From NCBI GenBank assembly GCA_964019155.1, contig OZ025244.1, forward strand, positions 29,974,968 to 30,038,967: DNA of 64,000 nucleotides, read 5' to 3'. The notes below the pieces were generated by a model. That model had not been told where the DNA came from. It did not search any database and saw only the letters and a program-made list of their open reading frames with translations. Below are positions 11,945-23,600 of the stretch, piece after piece. The position numbers and the translations under genes are program-made. Origin of the DNA: Osedax fenrisi. Its lineage: Eukaryota > Annelida > Polychaeta > Sabellida > Siboglinidae. Positions within the stretch are counted from its first letter, which is position 1, and every line of letters starts with the position of its first letter.

Positions 11945-12312
11945 AAAAATCTAGTTTCTAGCTATAGCTTAAGTTAACTTTTGTATAGATCGTGATTTTT
12001 ATCTATTTTTGAACACAAAATCTATAACTCGGAAAATCGAAACCTTTCAATGTAATATGACTTTTACAAGATACTTATAGAAACATGGCTCAGGTAAGCC
12101 TATATACACATATCAATTGAACATGGGTATTTAAAGCTACATATTGCAACATGGTTAAGATAAGTTAGTGCATAGCTGTAGCTTAAATTAGCTTTTAATG
12201 GTCGTGATTTTTAGCTATTTGTGAACATAAAAACAATAGCTCAGAAAATCTTATCTACACCTATCAATGTAACATGTTTACAATCTACTTATCGTAACAT
12301 GGTTAAGAAAAG
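11945..12312. repeat. Two-copy degenerate tandem repeat, about 210 bp unit
   Basis: Unit 1 (about 11950-12165) and unit 2 (about 12167-12312) share the order: agctatagcttaa, ttaacttttg, atcgtgatttttatctattt, gaacacaaaa, ctcggaaaatc, caatgtaatatg, acttatagaaacatgg. It is preceded by a short cccaaaccca run at 11925-11945. No ORF. Confidence 0.6.
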
Positions 12313-13440
12313 CAACATAGATATTATTATAATGAAAAATATAAAATAATAATTTGTTTATTAAATAAAATATTATATAATATATTCATTAGTTTTCAGT
12401 GAAATTTCATACTACCTATAAGGTAAATATGTGTATACACCTATATATATACCTACATGTATTTTATGTTTACATTGTCTTAATTAAAATTAATTTATGC
12501 AAGACAGTGTATGCAAGGGGCCTAGAATAAGAAAACTATAGTATAAATACATTAATAAACCTATACATAAACAATGCAAACCTTTACGGTCGATCTTTAC
12601 TTTCATCTGTTTTAGAATTACCGATAACTTGTTATTTACTACATTAAATAATTCATCAGATATTTCTATTAAATATTAAATTAAGTGAAATACAAATATT
12701 AATATTATAAAATAATATTTATTTAAAACGTATGTAAATGATTATTTTTTTAATAATATTTATAAAAATGTATGTCAAATTCTTATACTGTTGCTAATTA
12801 TGAATCTTTTAAATTGATTAATTTAATGGGAGATCCTATATTTGTCTAATTTCATATTATATATTATTAATAGATAGCAAATAGTGAAAATAAATAAATG
12901 CCGATAACTTTTAATTAAGTATTGAATCGTATTATAATTCTCAGAAAGTATTGCTAATAATTAAACTTAACATATTAAAAAGGGATATTATAATTTAAAA
13001 TTCTATGTAAATAATGGTGAAATATGTTTTTAATTCTAGATTTGTTATACTAAAAATTTGATAAAATGTGGATAAAAAATCCCTGATCAATTTATTAAGT
13101 TTGATTATTATCTATAAGTTCTGAAAATTATAATATTATTCTATATTTAATAACAAAGTTATCTGCGTTTAATTATTTTCACTATTTCATATTTATTAAC
13201 ATAGAATTGAATGAAAATCGATAAAACATGACCTTTCCGTAAATGAAAAAATAGATTAATATTTAAAACGAGCAACAAAATCATAAAATATTAAATAAAA
13301 AGTATGAATTAGTAAGTTAGTAAGTAAATATACTATAAGGAATAATCTTAATGATTACAAATATTCATAATTTATTTAGTTGTTTGTGTATTATAATTAT
13401 TCTATAATATATAATTAATATGTTAAAACCATTGTACCTA
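12313..13440. other. A+T-rich spacer, nothing recognised
   Basis: Low-complexity A+T-rich DNA. No exon with matching splice sites, RNA gene, or transposon terminus could be supported on either strand. Confidence 0.5.
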
Positions 13441-13458
13441 TAGGTATACCTGATACAT

Positions 13459-13464
13459 TTTATT
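13459..13464 (-). terminator. Candidate polyadenylation signal
   Basis: AATAAA on the minus strand about 270 bp downstream of the stop codon at 13734-13736, in a stretch (13465-13590) richer in G+C than its surroundings. This position would give a 3' UTR of ordinary length for the two-exon tail described next. Confidence 0.4.
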
Positions 13465-13733
13465 GAGTTCACCCTTCATCGACCTTTTTTGTTATGCCAG
13501 CACCTTCAACGTTATAATGTTACCGTAGTGTTGCGGTCCAATACTAGATAGGAATGACCGGCCAAAGTCATTTATATATGAATAACTTTCATTTAGATAT
13601 CGTTTTTTATAATGTATGTTGATGATATATATATATATATATTGTAATAATACAAAATTATATACTTACGAAGAGAGTGTATTTATCTATGTTTGCTAGG
13701 TTTCCATTATATTGCATGTCTTAATCAATGGTA

Positions 13734-13814
13734 TTAATCGTCCCTCTTCTTAGACTTTTTTTTCGGAGTTATCAATTTATTCATCGCAACCGTAAGCATT
13801 TTGAGATATAACTT
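13734..13814 (-). CDS. Candidate terminal exon of a coiled-coil protein
   Basis: Minus-strand 81-bp frame, KLYLKMLTVAMNKLITPKKK then SKKRDD and TAA. It begins directly after a CAG acceptor and is in phase 0 with the 54-bp exon at 13952-14005 across a 137-bp intron that starts GTAAAGG. Joined, the two give a leucine/methionine heptad-like helix followed by a strongly basic tail that could be a nuclear or nucleic-acid-binding signal. No family was recognised. Matching phase, good splice sites and a polyA signal support a real host gene end, but both exons are short and no further upstream exon was found. Confidence 0.5.
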   Translation of the reverse strand, partial: KLYLKMLTVAMNKLITPKKKSKKRDD

Positions 13815-13951
13815 CTGATCTATTTGTAATAAAAATTCATAAATATATAAGTCTATTATACTATAAACTAGATAAATGTACATATACTATCAATGATAAT
13901 CTATCATATACATATCTGAAATATAAAAAAATAATATCTTAGTACCTTTAC

Positions 13952-14005
13952 CTGTTTCATCATTTCTTTTTGTTCATTTAAGAGGGTCTTCATTTTGTCC
14001 TCCAA
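13952..14005 (-). CDS. Candidate 54-bp internal exon, coiled coil
   Basis: Minus-strand exon of 18 codons, LEDKMKTLLNEQKEMMKQ, between a ctctatag acceptor and a CAG/GTAAAG donor. Only this one of the three frames is open. The spacing of L/M residues fits a coiled-coil heptad. Its phase joins the exon at 13734-13814. It lies 60 bp from the terminus of a CACTGG-family element, so a transposon-derived exon cannot be excluded. Confidence 0.5.
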
Positions 14006-14065
14006 CTATAGAGGAAATGTTGGTTCGTAAAAATTTTGAAGAAATTAAAGGCATTTATTATAATC

Positions 14066-14230
14066 ACTGGTCGACATTTGAACAACAATTCTTTAAAGTC
14101 TGAGTTATGTTAACTGATTCTAGAATAGTTGTTCACACTGATTTCAAATATGTAATTAGTTTTTTCAAATCAGATCAAATACACAATCATATTATACATT
14201 TTTTAAATAGTGAAATAATTATATTAAATA
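14066..14230 (+). mobile_element. CACTGG foldback-family terminus
   Basis: Starts CACTGGTCGACATTTGAAC and continues with ctgattctagaatag and cacactgatttcaaatatg. This is the same word order as the ends of the foldback element at 23625-28359 and the relic at 3401. The opposite end was not found. Confidence 0.45.
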
Positions 14231-14384
14231 TTATATTATATATATTTTTAATTTAATGACAACTAATTTCAATCCTTATTTTTTACATATAAATATCATA
14301 CAATTATCTTAATTTTATAGAAATATTTTACCATAGGCACTCTAATAGTTAGATCGTTATGATAATTGATAGTTAGATTACACA

Positions 14385-14945
14385 TAATAGATAGATAGAT
14401 ATAGTTTATTGTTTAAAACAAACAAAATGACATAAAACAATAATAATAATAAAAAACAAATAACGAATATAAACGAATATATATAATGATTTATAAATGA
14501 CATGTTACATATGGTTAAGATATAAAATTAACAAATGATATAATAAAAAAATAATAATAAAAAGGGGAATTATTCAGATGCAATCACTTAATCACCATAT
14601 CAACTTTAGGGAAAGGGGTCCTCAATACCTGTGCCCTGGGGGTACAAACTTGACCCAATAGTTTGTCCACTGACACCCGTAGTACCCGATAAATAATGAT
14701 AAAGAGAATGCAACCGAATAAATTAACCCCCATAGAACTAAAAATAAAATAATATAATAATTGAATAATACAAATTAATAAAATAAAATAAAATATTAAT
14801 ACAATGAATTATCAATAATGATTCAATAGATAAGTATTCAGACACTAGCAGCAGGCCGCCATATGTAACTGTAGCTGCAGTTTGATCCATTACCTGTATA
14901 AATACAGAAGATATAGAAAAGTAATAAGGGCACAAAAATTATAAA
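14385..14945 (-). mobile_element. LINE/SINE 3' untranslated fragment with (ATCT)n tail
   Basis: Minus-strand sequence ending AATAAACTATATCTATCTAT, that is a polyA-like signal and tetranucleotide tail. It is preceded by a G+C-richer body (gggtactacgggtgtcagtg, then cccagggcacaggtattgag). The organisation resembles the 3' UTR of LINE-B. The minus-strand open frame at 14738-14935 probably reflects this body rather than a host protein. Confidence 0.5.
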
Positions 14946-15539
14946 ACTATAACGTCATAGTGTGTACACATATAATTCATAATGTATAGTGATGTGGTGG
15001 TGGGAGAAATATCTTTTTATAAATATATTTATATGAAAATATTTATATGAAAATATTTATATGATAATATATGAAAAATGTATGTTCATACTAAATATTA
15101 TTAGTTATTCATAATATTAAATTGTTTTATAATATCATATTATAATAAATTAGTCATTATAACGTTATAATTTATAGAATATATATCCAATTTATTAATT
15201 AAATACAATATTGTTAATATTTCCAATATATTTTCAATTACAGAGAATAATAAATATATTTATTAATTAATTTTAAATTAAAATAAATAAAGTATCTTAC
15301 TAATATATAAATGATATTTTATAATAATTGCAATTAATGTTTTGCATTATTAAATGTGAAGAAGTCTATATGTATAGTAAGAAATTTTGCAAAATAATTA
15401 TGAATAATTGATTTTTAAATTTAAATTTGAAATACAAACTTTATTTAAAATATGTATACATATAATATATTTATAATCTAGAAATAATTGATAACATTAT
15501 TAAAATAAAATATTCAAGTAAGACATTAGTTTTATTAAT

Positions 15540-15965
15540 ATGTATAGATAATTTATTTATATTAAGCCATTTAAATAATTTATTTATATCTGTTTGCATT
15601 TTAGCTCTAACATTTAAAATTGTTATATCATACAATATTAAGTTAGTATCATAATATCATCTGCAAATAAAAATTGTTTAAAATTATTTGAAATTTTCGG
15701 TAAGTCATTAATATATAACATAAATAAAAGTAGGCCAATATAATATCCTTGTGGTACTCCACATGTATTATTATTATAATTTTGACCATTTTGGGATACA
15801 TATTGTTCTCTTTCAGATAAATAACTTGTTATTAAATTAAAAGCTGTACCTCTAATTCCATATAAAGTTTATTTAATAATATGGTATGATCTAATGTATC
15901 GAATGCTTTTCGTGAATCGATTGAAATAATTGCACATATTTGTAATGATTCCAATTTATCACTTA

Positions 15966-16022
<57 letters not shown>

Positions 16023-17050
16023 TTTATAGTAGATATGTTATATATTTCATTTTAAGAAAAAAAAAATACTTAAAAAATTTTCAACAACAAAAATCTTATT
16101 TTTATAATTTATTTATATTTTATCATTTCAGAATTTCCATATTGTTAGTAAATGTATTTGTTTGGATACTTACATTAAATATATTTGTTAATGGTTCTAA
16201 AATATAAGTAATAATATCTTTCATTATGTCATGTCATGATTATTTATATCTAATGATTTTTTTGATTTAATATCATTTGAAAATTTATTTATATCATAAT
16301 TGTCAATTGGTAAAAAATAAAAACTATTAGAATTATTGAAAATTATAGAAAACAATTTATAAAATCATTTTTATTTATATTATTAATTGAATTATTTATT
16401 TTACATACTCAATGCTCGCAAAATATTCATTAAAATATTAATAAAATATAAATAATATGTATTAAATTGTTCGTATACGAAGGTATACCTTTCATTAATT
16501 TTAATATTATTATATATACATTTATTTGATTAATCCACGTATAAAGGTTGTATTAATTTATTTATGGTTTTCAATTCTTTCTTGTTTATTTGCAGCAAAA
16601 AAAAGATATTTATAGTAATTATTTTTTTTAATTATAATATTTTTATTAATTCAATTTTTTAATTTTTTATATTTACCAAATAGGCAAGGACAATTTTTTA
16701 TTTTTTATTTTGTGTATAATTTATTTTTCTTTTTTATTGCATTTTTTAATTTATTATTGAGCCATGTATAACACTTTAAAAAAAGGATAGTTCTTATTAA
16801 TAATATTAGTTAATATATCAATAAATGTATTGTAGGTTAAAATAATTCTGATTATTTATAATAGTATTCCAATGTATTGTAATTAGTTCTAGTTTTAGAT
16901 TATGTACATTTAATTCATTAATATTTCGTGAATATTTATAAGCCTATGTTTTAATAAAAAGCTTAGGGATGGTTTTTACGATGAAAAGAAGTATTATATG
17001 ATACCTGCAATAGGATCTATCTTGAAATATTATTTACTATTCTTTTACAA
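15540..17050 (-). pseudogene. Old CR1-like LINE relic (endonuclease-RT linker and RT)
   Basis: Scattered minus-strand frames preserve reverse-transcriptase landmarks in the right order: a WLNNKLKNAIKKKNKLY-like linker (about 16700-16760), ILEPLTNIFNVSIQTNTF (about 16150-16205), DSRKAFDTLDHTILLNKL (about 15870-15930), TCGVPQG and LLFMLYINDLPKIS (about 15700-15770), and FLFADDIMILT with the catalytic dyad (about 15650-15680). Numerous stops and frameshifts, plus an (AT)n insertion at 15967-16010, show it decayed long ago. The motif style is CR1/Rex1-like rather than L2. Confidence 0.65.
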
Positions 17051-17137
17051 ATTATTTTTATTATCTACAATGTTTTTATTTAAATTACCTAATTAAAATA
17101 TATATATATTAATATATTATATAGTATTAATTAATAC

Positions 17138-17176
<39 letters not shown>

Positions 17177-17387
17177 CTTAAATCGGACCATCTCTGAGAA
17201 TAAAATACTTCTAGTATAAGTATATACAAGTACATTTATAATTTTAATATTTATTTATTCAAATAAATATATTTCAGTATAAATTCATCATAAATTAATT
17301 ATGACAAATCAACATCTAGTAACAGATGTTAAATCATTGTTTAAATCCACTATGAATTTATTAATGGCTTTGGTTATACTCTTTTGT

Positions 17388-17442
17388 CAGTTCTAAAATA
17401 ATTAATATTTACACATTTATATTATGCATATATATATCTATA

Positions 17443-17490
<48 letters not shown>

Positions 17491-17935
17491 TATCAATTAA
17501 ATAAATATAGTATTTATCTAATTTTAGATAAATTATTATATAAATAAACTACATATTCTGACTAACGCATTTGATACACTTGACAATGTCTTCGATTGTA
17601 TTGTGTTATCAGTTCTAAAATAATTAATATTTACACAATTATATTATGCATATATATATATGTATAAATTATAATAAATATAGTATGTATCTAATTATAG
17701 ATACATTATTATATAAATAAACTACTTATTCTGACTGACGCATTTGATACACTTATCTAGGACGTTGGTTATATTATGGTATAAGTTCTAAAATAATTAA
17801 TATTTACAAATTATATTATACAAATATGTATATCAATTATAATATAGTATTTATATAAGTTTAGATAACTAAAGATATAATTAAACTAGTTATTATGACT
17901 AACGTGTTTATTTTCAAACTCTTATTTACCAAATG
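17388..17935. repeat. Three-copy tandem repeat, 150-220 bp units
   Basis: Units start at about 17388, 17610 and 17786, each with agttctaaaataattaatat and ttacac/aaattatattat, then (AT)n of different length, then atagtatttatctaatttta, ataaactac and ctgactaacgcatttgatac. Length differences mostly reflect the (AT)n tract. No coding capacity was seen. Confidence 0.7.
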
Positions 17936-18040
17936 TTGTTGATTTCTAAATAATCGTTTTTATTAATAATATTAATATATGAAAATATAATAATTTAACA
18001 TTACAAAAATAATAAATATTCTATAATATCTATTTTATTT

Positions 18041-18044
<4 letters not shown>

Positions 18045-18095
<51 letters not shown>

Positions 18096-18120
18096 TTTAT
18101 ATATATATATATATATATAA
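18045..18120. repeat. (AT)n microsatellite
   Basis: About 75 bases of TA dinucleotides with a few interruptions. Confidence 0.85.
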
Positions 18121-18329
18121 TTCGTCATATAAATTATTATTAGTATTATCAAATATTATTATAATCATTTATTTACATGAATTGCATATTTATATTTTTC
18201 ATAAATTATTAATATATTTTGTTGGTACACATATTTTATTAAATATTTCAAATATAAATTAAAATAATAAATATGTGGATCTTTGTTTTTGATTAATATA
18301 TTATATTACACTAGTATATAGATATTGAT

Positions 18330-18394
18330 TGATTGAAAGTTTAATTGAAAGTTTATTTAAACACTTAAATAAATCATAAATGATTCCTCAAAAG

Positions 18395-18425
<31 letters not shown>

Positions 18426-18670
18426 CAAATAATAGATTAGGTAAAACAATAAATACCATTAATAATAATATAATAAAATTTAATAAACCGTACGTAAATT
18501 AATAAATAAAATAATAATGACAAACAATATTAGTATTACAGTTTCCATCTGATATAAATTGTTGTATATATTTCATGAATGTTTTATGTATATAAGAGGA
18601 ATGAACAATATATAGTATGCGATAAGCAGAGCGTGTGTTAAATGGGAACCATGGAGGTAAGTGTTGGTAT
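18330..18670 (-). mobile_element. Possible retroelement 3' end
   Basis: On the minus strand an open stretch with W, C and basic residues (frame LPPWFPFNTRSAYRILYIVH, about 18480-18660) is followed by AATAAACTTTCAATTAAAC and TCAA repeats, as in LINE tails. The protein was not recognised; the call rests on the tail structure only. Confidence 0.3.
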
Positions 18671-18699
18671 TAGGAAGTATAGGTATGATAAATAATGTA

Positions 18700-18730
<31 letters not shown>

Positions 18731-18769
18731 AATTTTATAAATTACATAATATGTATGTATATATATATT

Positions 18770-18817
<48 letters not shown>

Positions 18818-19149
18818 ATTATTATAGTGTGTGTGGTAATAATAATGTATAACTTATGATAATATACAGTTAATCGTTGAAACAAATGGATCTAAATATA
18901 TTTGATTAATGTGGGGTTCTTGAAGGATAATCCGAAGCTTTTATTGTGACTTTATAATAAATATCAGTTAAATAATATAGTAATAATGAATCATATATTA
19001 AAGAAAATACGTTAGACTTTTTGAAATTTTGAAATTTTTAAATGTTTAATTCATTATATAATTTAATATGCAATAATTATAAGAATTATAATAATCTTAA
19101 GATTATAATGTATATAAAAAATCTAAAGATTTCATTATAAAGATCATTC

Positions 19150-19560
19150 GTCATTTGGTATGCAATTACTGAGGTATATAATGTTATTTCCTTTATAGAA
19201 GAGTTTCACATCGTATTGATAATGTTGGTACAACGTGCATGTTGTCCCGTGGTATGATTAAACATAGGAGTTATAGTTAGACCGAGTAGAGGACAGATTA
19301 CCCACACTACATCTTCACTAGATTTAACGTTAAAATATAACATATATTTTTGTACAAGTCTATGACTTCTTGAGGTGTCCATTTGTATCCGATATTATTA
19401 TACATGTGATTCAATAAATAAACATTAGTATATACCTCACCGCAGTAATAATACCATAGAACTACAATACTTCTATTTTTAGACTATCTGTTAATTATAC
19501 CATTACTGGAACTATGAGATAATTGTATACAGTTAAAAATATCGCAATGTTTGGTTTATG
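19150..19560 (-). pseudogene. Possible Merlin/IS1595-type transposase relic
   Basis: Minus-strand frames (about 19520-19330) read SIVVLWYYYCGEVYTNVYLL then YKWTPQEVIDLYKNICYIL. In another frame (about 19320-19230) comes VVWVICPLLGLTITPMFNHT then TGQHARC. The pattern (hydrophobic helix with W/Y, then a T/S-x-x-V-x-D-x-Y-x-x-x-C segment, then a short acidic-box-like region) resembles the N-terminal to mid part of Merlin transposases. Catalytic residues cannot be confirmed because of frameshifts. It could equally be another degraded gene. Confidence 0.3.
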
Positions 19561-20163
19561 TTTGATGACAAAAGTAATAAGAGCAAAAACATACGAGAAC
19601 AAATAACTATTGTACTTAGTTTTTATATTATATCTATCGGTTAAACATATACAGGTAACAGATTTTTAAATGTGGAATATTAAATGAATTAATATCTCGA
19701 TATTCTAGCAAATAAAATGATGATAGATAATTAGAAACCAACAAATAATGTATAATATATATATAAATATGATAATAATATAATAATAATAATATAATTT
19801 ATTGAATATAGAAAATAGATATTCAAAATGACATAAAACAGGAGATAAAACTAATAGTAAGAAAGAAAATAAAAGTATTAACATTATTGATTTACATATG
19901 CCATTGCTTAGCTCGTATACGATATATATATATGCTAATGATATGCCAACAAGGCCGCGACAGATCTCAGCTTTTAGGAAAGGGTGAATCATTTCCTATG
20001 CCGTGAAGAGAAAAATTGGACCAGTAGATTCCACGCTGGCATCCTTACTCCCCGATACACGTCACAACCCTACTGACCTAACATAACACACGAGGAATAA
20101 GAGTAAATAAGGTAATAAATAAAAATATATAAATAAATGTACAAGGTAGGATGAACATGTTCA

Positions 20164-22960
20164 TCAACTACCAGACAGTATCGCAGAAACACCCGATTTA
20201 AATAATGGAAGAGACTTCATTAAGTTTAGATGAGCAGGCAGATTGTTCCATGTAGCCGAGACCCGATTGCTGAAGAAGTTGTGTGATCGGTTATTCTTAG
20301 AGATATCTCTTTTAATTTTCACCGTAGGCCCTCTAAGATGATTCGTGTAGGTCCACAAGAAATCATCTACATCCACATCAACGAGACCATTGACTATTTT
20401 GTAAGTCAGCACCATATCAGCAACATGCCTACGGGAAGACAGTGATTTTAACTTTAAAAATAGTAATCTATCAGGGTATTCTAATAAACCTAAATTGCAC
20501 CTAAAGAAAAGCTTACGAGTAAATAGTCTCTGAACCAATTCGAGTTTGGTGTAATTACCATTTGTTCTGAAAGGAATGGATTGATTCCAGAGACTGGAAG
20601 CGTATTCAAGGACATGTTTACATAACTTATATATGCTAGTGTCAATGGTACATGTTTGTTACATCTAAATACTCGAAAGATTATATTAATCATTATGTAT
20701 GCTTTACGGATAATATTATCAATATGATCATTAAAAGATAGATTATGATTGATAATTACACCTAGATCGGTGTACATATTATAATAGTTTAATTGAACAC
20801 CGTTAATCGAGTATGAGGATATTTCATTACCCTTACTAGACATTATAGAGCATTTATGGATTGCTAAATTAAGACCTGATAATTTTGACCAATCATTTAA
20901 TTTGGTTAGTGCATAACATTATGCATATATTCCATTTCAAATTTATATTTATGGATAAGAGAAAGTTTTGCATCGTCAGCAAAAAGGGTACATATGATCT
21001 GAGGTGAGAATATATTGGGAAGGTCATTTATGTAGATTATAAATAAAATTGGTCCTAAACAAGAACCTTGCGGAACCCCTGATGTTGCCATAATATTATC
21101 AGATACATCCATACCAACCTTAACACACTGGTGTCTATTATGAAGATATGATTGTGTCCAGTGTAGTACATTACCAGTTATTCCTAGAGCTTCAATCTTA
21201 GATAATAGCTTAGCATGTGATACTGTGTCGAATGCCTTTGCGAAGTCGATGTATGTAGTATGCAAAGTATAGTTGTTGTCCATGACTCGGGCTAGATTCC
21301 TATAGTATTGGATCAACTGCAGAGTGGTTGATTTTCCCGATATAAATCCATATTGGCATTGTGATATGTAGCCGTTTTCTCTGAGAAAGTGAACCAAGTA
21401 TCTACAAAGAATCTTTTCAAAAATAATTAATGTGGAGGGTAGAATACTTATAGGTCTATAGTTCGATGGTAAAGATGTATCACCTTTTTTAAATATGGGA
21501 GTAATTATACTCTGTTTCCACATATTTGGGCAGTATTGGTTAGTTAGTGAATGATTGAATATTAAGGAAAGAGGAATACATAGCTCATATGATAAAGATT
21601 TTAGGATACCCTTTACGTAGTCCGTCTGGTGGTATACTATAAGTATTGGGCATGAGGCAAATATATTTTCTTACAGTCTCGGGGCTTATAGGGAAGGTGT
21701 TAAATACATTATTAGAAACTATGGATGAATTACTAATAAATGTATAGCTGTCCTTAGTAAATACAGATGTAAACTGTTTAGATAAGCATTCAGCTTTATC
21801 TCGATCTAGGGTTAACAATTTATTATTATTTGACATTAGAGGAGGCATATTGCATTACGCGTAGATATTTGTCTATTAACATAAGAATAAAATGATTTAA
21901 GGTTATTGTTAGAGAGTGCTCTAGCTTCAATGTTATAGATGTAATCCGATATGGTTTCAGATAACTTTATTAGATATAGTCTCCATTTAGCTTTAATATT
22001 TGGTTTATGTTTATTTTTATATAATTTCTTACATTTCGAATCAAGTTTTTTGATGAATTTAGGAAATTTAAATGACCTTATAGTTGATAGGGGGAAGTTA
22101 TCATTGATTAGTGTCTTTACAATTTCAATAAATGTTGTTAGTAATACATCAGTAGAATCTTCAACCTTAAGAATACTAGACCAACTTAAATTATTCAGAG
22201 TTTGCTTAACAATATTTAAATTACATAGTGAGTAATTAAAATTACAATTACTATTAGTCTTAGATTTCATTGTAATAACATTTGTATTGAAAATTTTAGC
22301 AGTTATAGATAAATGATCACTAGTAGAAGTATTGTAGCTAAAAGGATTATATATATTGAGGTTAAATATACAGTCATCATTAGATAAGACCAGTTCAAGG
22401 ATATTATCTTTTCTAGTATTGTTAGTTACAAACTGGGTTAGAGAGGTAGATATAACAAAATCCGTGAATATTTTGTCAAGTGGGTTACTAGGTATGGGAG
22501 AATCACCATACCAGTTAATTCCAGGTAAATTCAAATCACCTATTAGAATAAATGTATTAGAGAGTTCAGTATATTTAGACAGTATTTTACATAGCTCCCA
22601 TGTTATATCATAAGACATATTGGGTGGCCTGTAAACAGAAAATATAGTATAGTTGTATAATGTTATATCTAGGAGTTCAATATTATGTGGATTATGAATA
22701 ATTAGAGCATAAGAGTTTAAATAGCATTTAACAAAAATTAATATCGCACCACCACGAGTAGATAATCTATCCTTTCTTAATATAGTATAATTAGATGTGT
22801 TAAAACATAGCATAGCGTTTGTGTAAGAGTCATTTAACCAAGTTTCATTAATAATAATAATATCATAAGTGTTAGTAGATAGAATATAAATTAATGAGGG
22901 AAGCTTGTTACATATACTCTGTGCATTGGTATAGAATACAGTAATATGTTTATTATCTAG
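20164..22960 (-). pseudogene. LINE-B ORF2: endonuclease and reverse transcriptase, broken
   Basis: Starts right after a stop at 22961-22963 with LDNKHITVFYTNAQSICNKL, then IIIINETWLNDS and STRGGAILIFV, then the endonuclease GDLNLPGINWYGDS (near 22530) and STSDHLSITAKIF. After frameshifts near 21840 and 21560 the RT follows: ITPIFKKGDTSLPSNYRPIS, YIDFAKAFDTVSHAKLLSKI, ATSGVPQGSCLGPILFIIYI, CTLFADDAKLSL. Two more frame breaks (near 20900 and 20500) precede the C-terminal SATWNNLPAHLNL block and the stop. Both catalytic domains are recognisable, but at least four frame breaks make it inactive. The IDFAKAFDTVSH motif is CR1/Jockey-like, distinct from LINE-A and LINE-C. Confidence 0.85.
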
Positions 22961-23039
22961 TTATTTAGATACTTGATCAGGCGTATGTTTGTTGCTGTTA
23001 TTAGATTTATATTGTTTGTTGCTATTATATGTTTTTTTT

Positions 23040-23366
23040 TCAGTTAGAGTAATCAGTATCACTGTAAGTAATAGTTGTATTCCAATGAATTATGTATTTA
23101 TCATTGTCTATATTATAGTTTTTTAATTCATATGATAGTGTGCTATTGTTAAAAACACAGCGTATATTTCCAGGTAGGGCATTTGCTCCTATTGGGAGAA
23201 TAATACGTTTAAGACGTTCGTCATAGGATATATCGGGACGTAGAGATATGTTATCGTATTGAGTGTGTCTTTGAGGATGTTTCGAAAATGTGCTTAATAA
23301 TTCCTTTACAGTGATACTATCATTTAGACATATTTTAACTATTAAGTTACCATTATCCGTAATAAT

Positions 23367-23370
<4 letters not shown>
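23040..23370 (-). pseudogene. Possible LINE-B ORF1 C-terminus
   Basis: An open frame directly upstream of ORF2, including ERLKRIILPIGANALPGNIR and IDNDKYIIHWNTTITYSDTD, then a stop, with an 80-bp gap to ORF2. Position and strand suggest the tail of ORF1 (nucleic-acid chaperone), but no domain was recognised. The upstream I/Y dipeptide run is translated (AT)n, not protein. Confidence 0.4.
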
Positions 23371-23412
<42 letters not shown>

Positions 23413-23419
23413 GGTCTCT

Positions 23420-23600
23420 CGATGTACCGGCAATCGCGTTGTACCGGCACATCTCTGAATCACCGATTTCTTTCCTATCTATTCAATGTTAAAAATTGTC
23501 GATTTATACATGTATATATATATGCATATACCGGCACAAAAGTCTAATTATAATCGGTGTACCGGCATTTATGTATGTACACTATACCGGCATATATGTA
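23420..23600. repeat. Five TGTACCGGCA-like words in 180 bp
   Basis: gatgtaccggcaatc, gttgtaccggcacatc, gcatataccggcacaa, ggtgtaccggcattt and actataccggcatata recur with irregular spacing next to the left end of the foldback element. CpG-containing and conspicuous in this A+T background. Function unknown. Confidence 0.5.

Larger units (their letters stand above)
19770..23370 (-). mobile_element. CR1-like LINE (LINE-B), long but decayed
   Basis: On the minus strand, an ORF1-like tail (23370-23040), ORF2 (22960-20164) and a 3' UTR of about 360 bp end with an AATAAA (19798-19803) and a (TTA)n-type tail (about 19770-19797). The 5' end is lost at an (AT)n array (23371-23407). The 3' UTR carries G+C-rich blocks (gtcagtagggttgtgacgtg; atctgtcgcggccttgttgg). 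Confidence 0.8.

Noticed and set aside
11925..11945. Telomere-like cccaaaccca run
   Set aside because: Only about 20 bases and irregular; no extended array.
15965..16207. ORFs beginning with long IYIYIY runs (also 9272-9454, 9708-9902, 23290-23450, 34794-35248)
   Set aside because: The repeated dipeptides are translated (AT)n; the frames have no splice context or recognisable domain.
21951..22613. Plus-strand ORFs inside LINE-B, and similar opposite-strand ORFs in LINE-A, LINE-C and LINE-E
   Set aside because: They are antisense shadows of reverse-transcriptase frames whose motifs are clear on the other strand.
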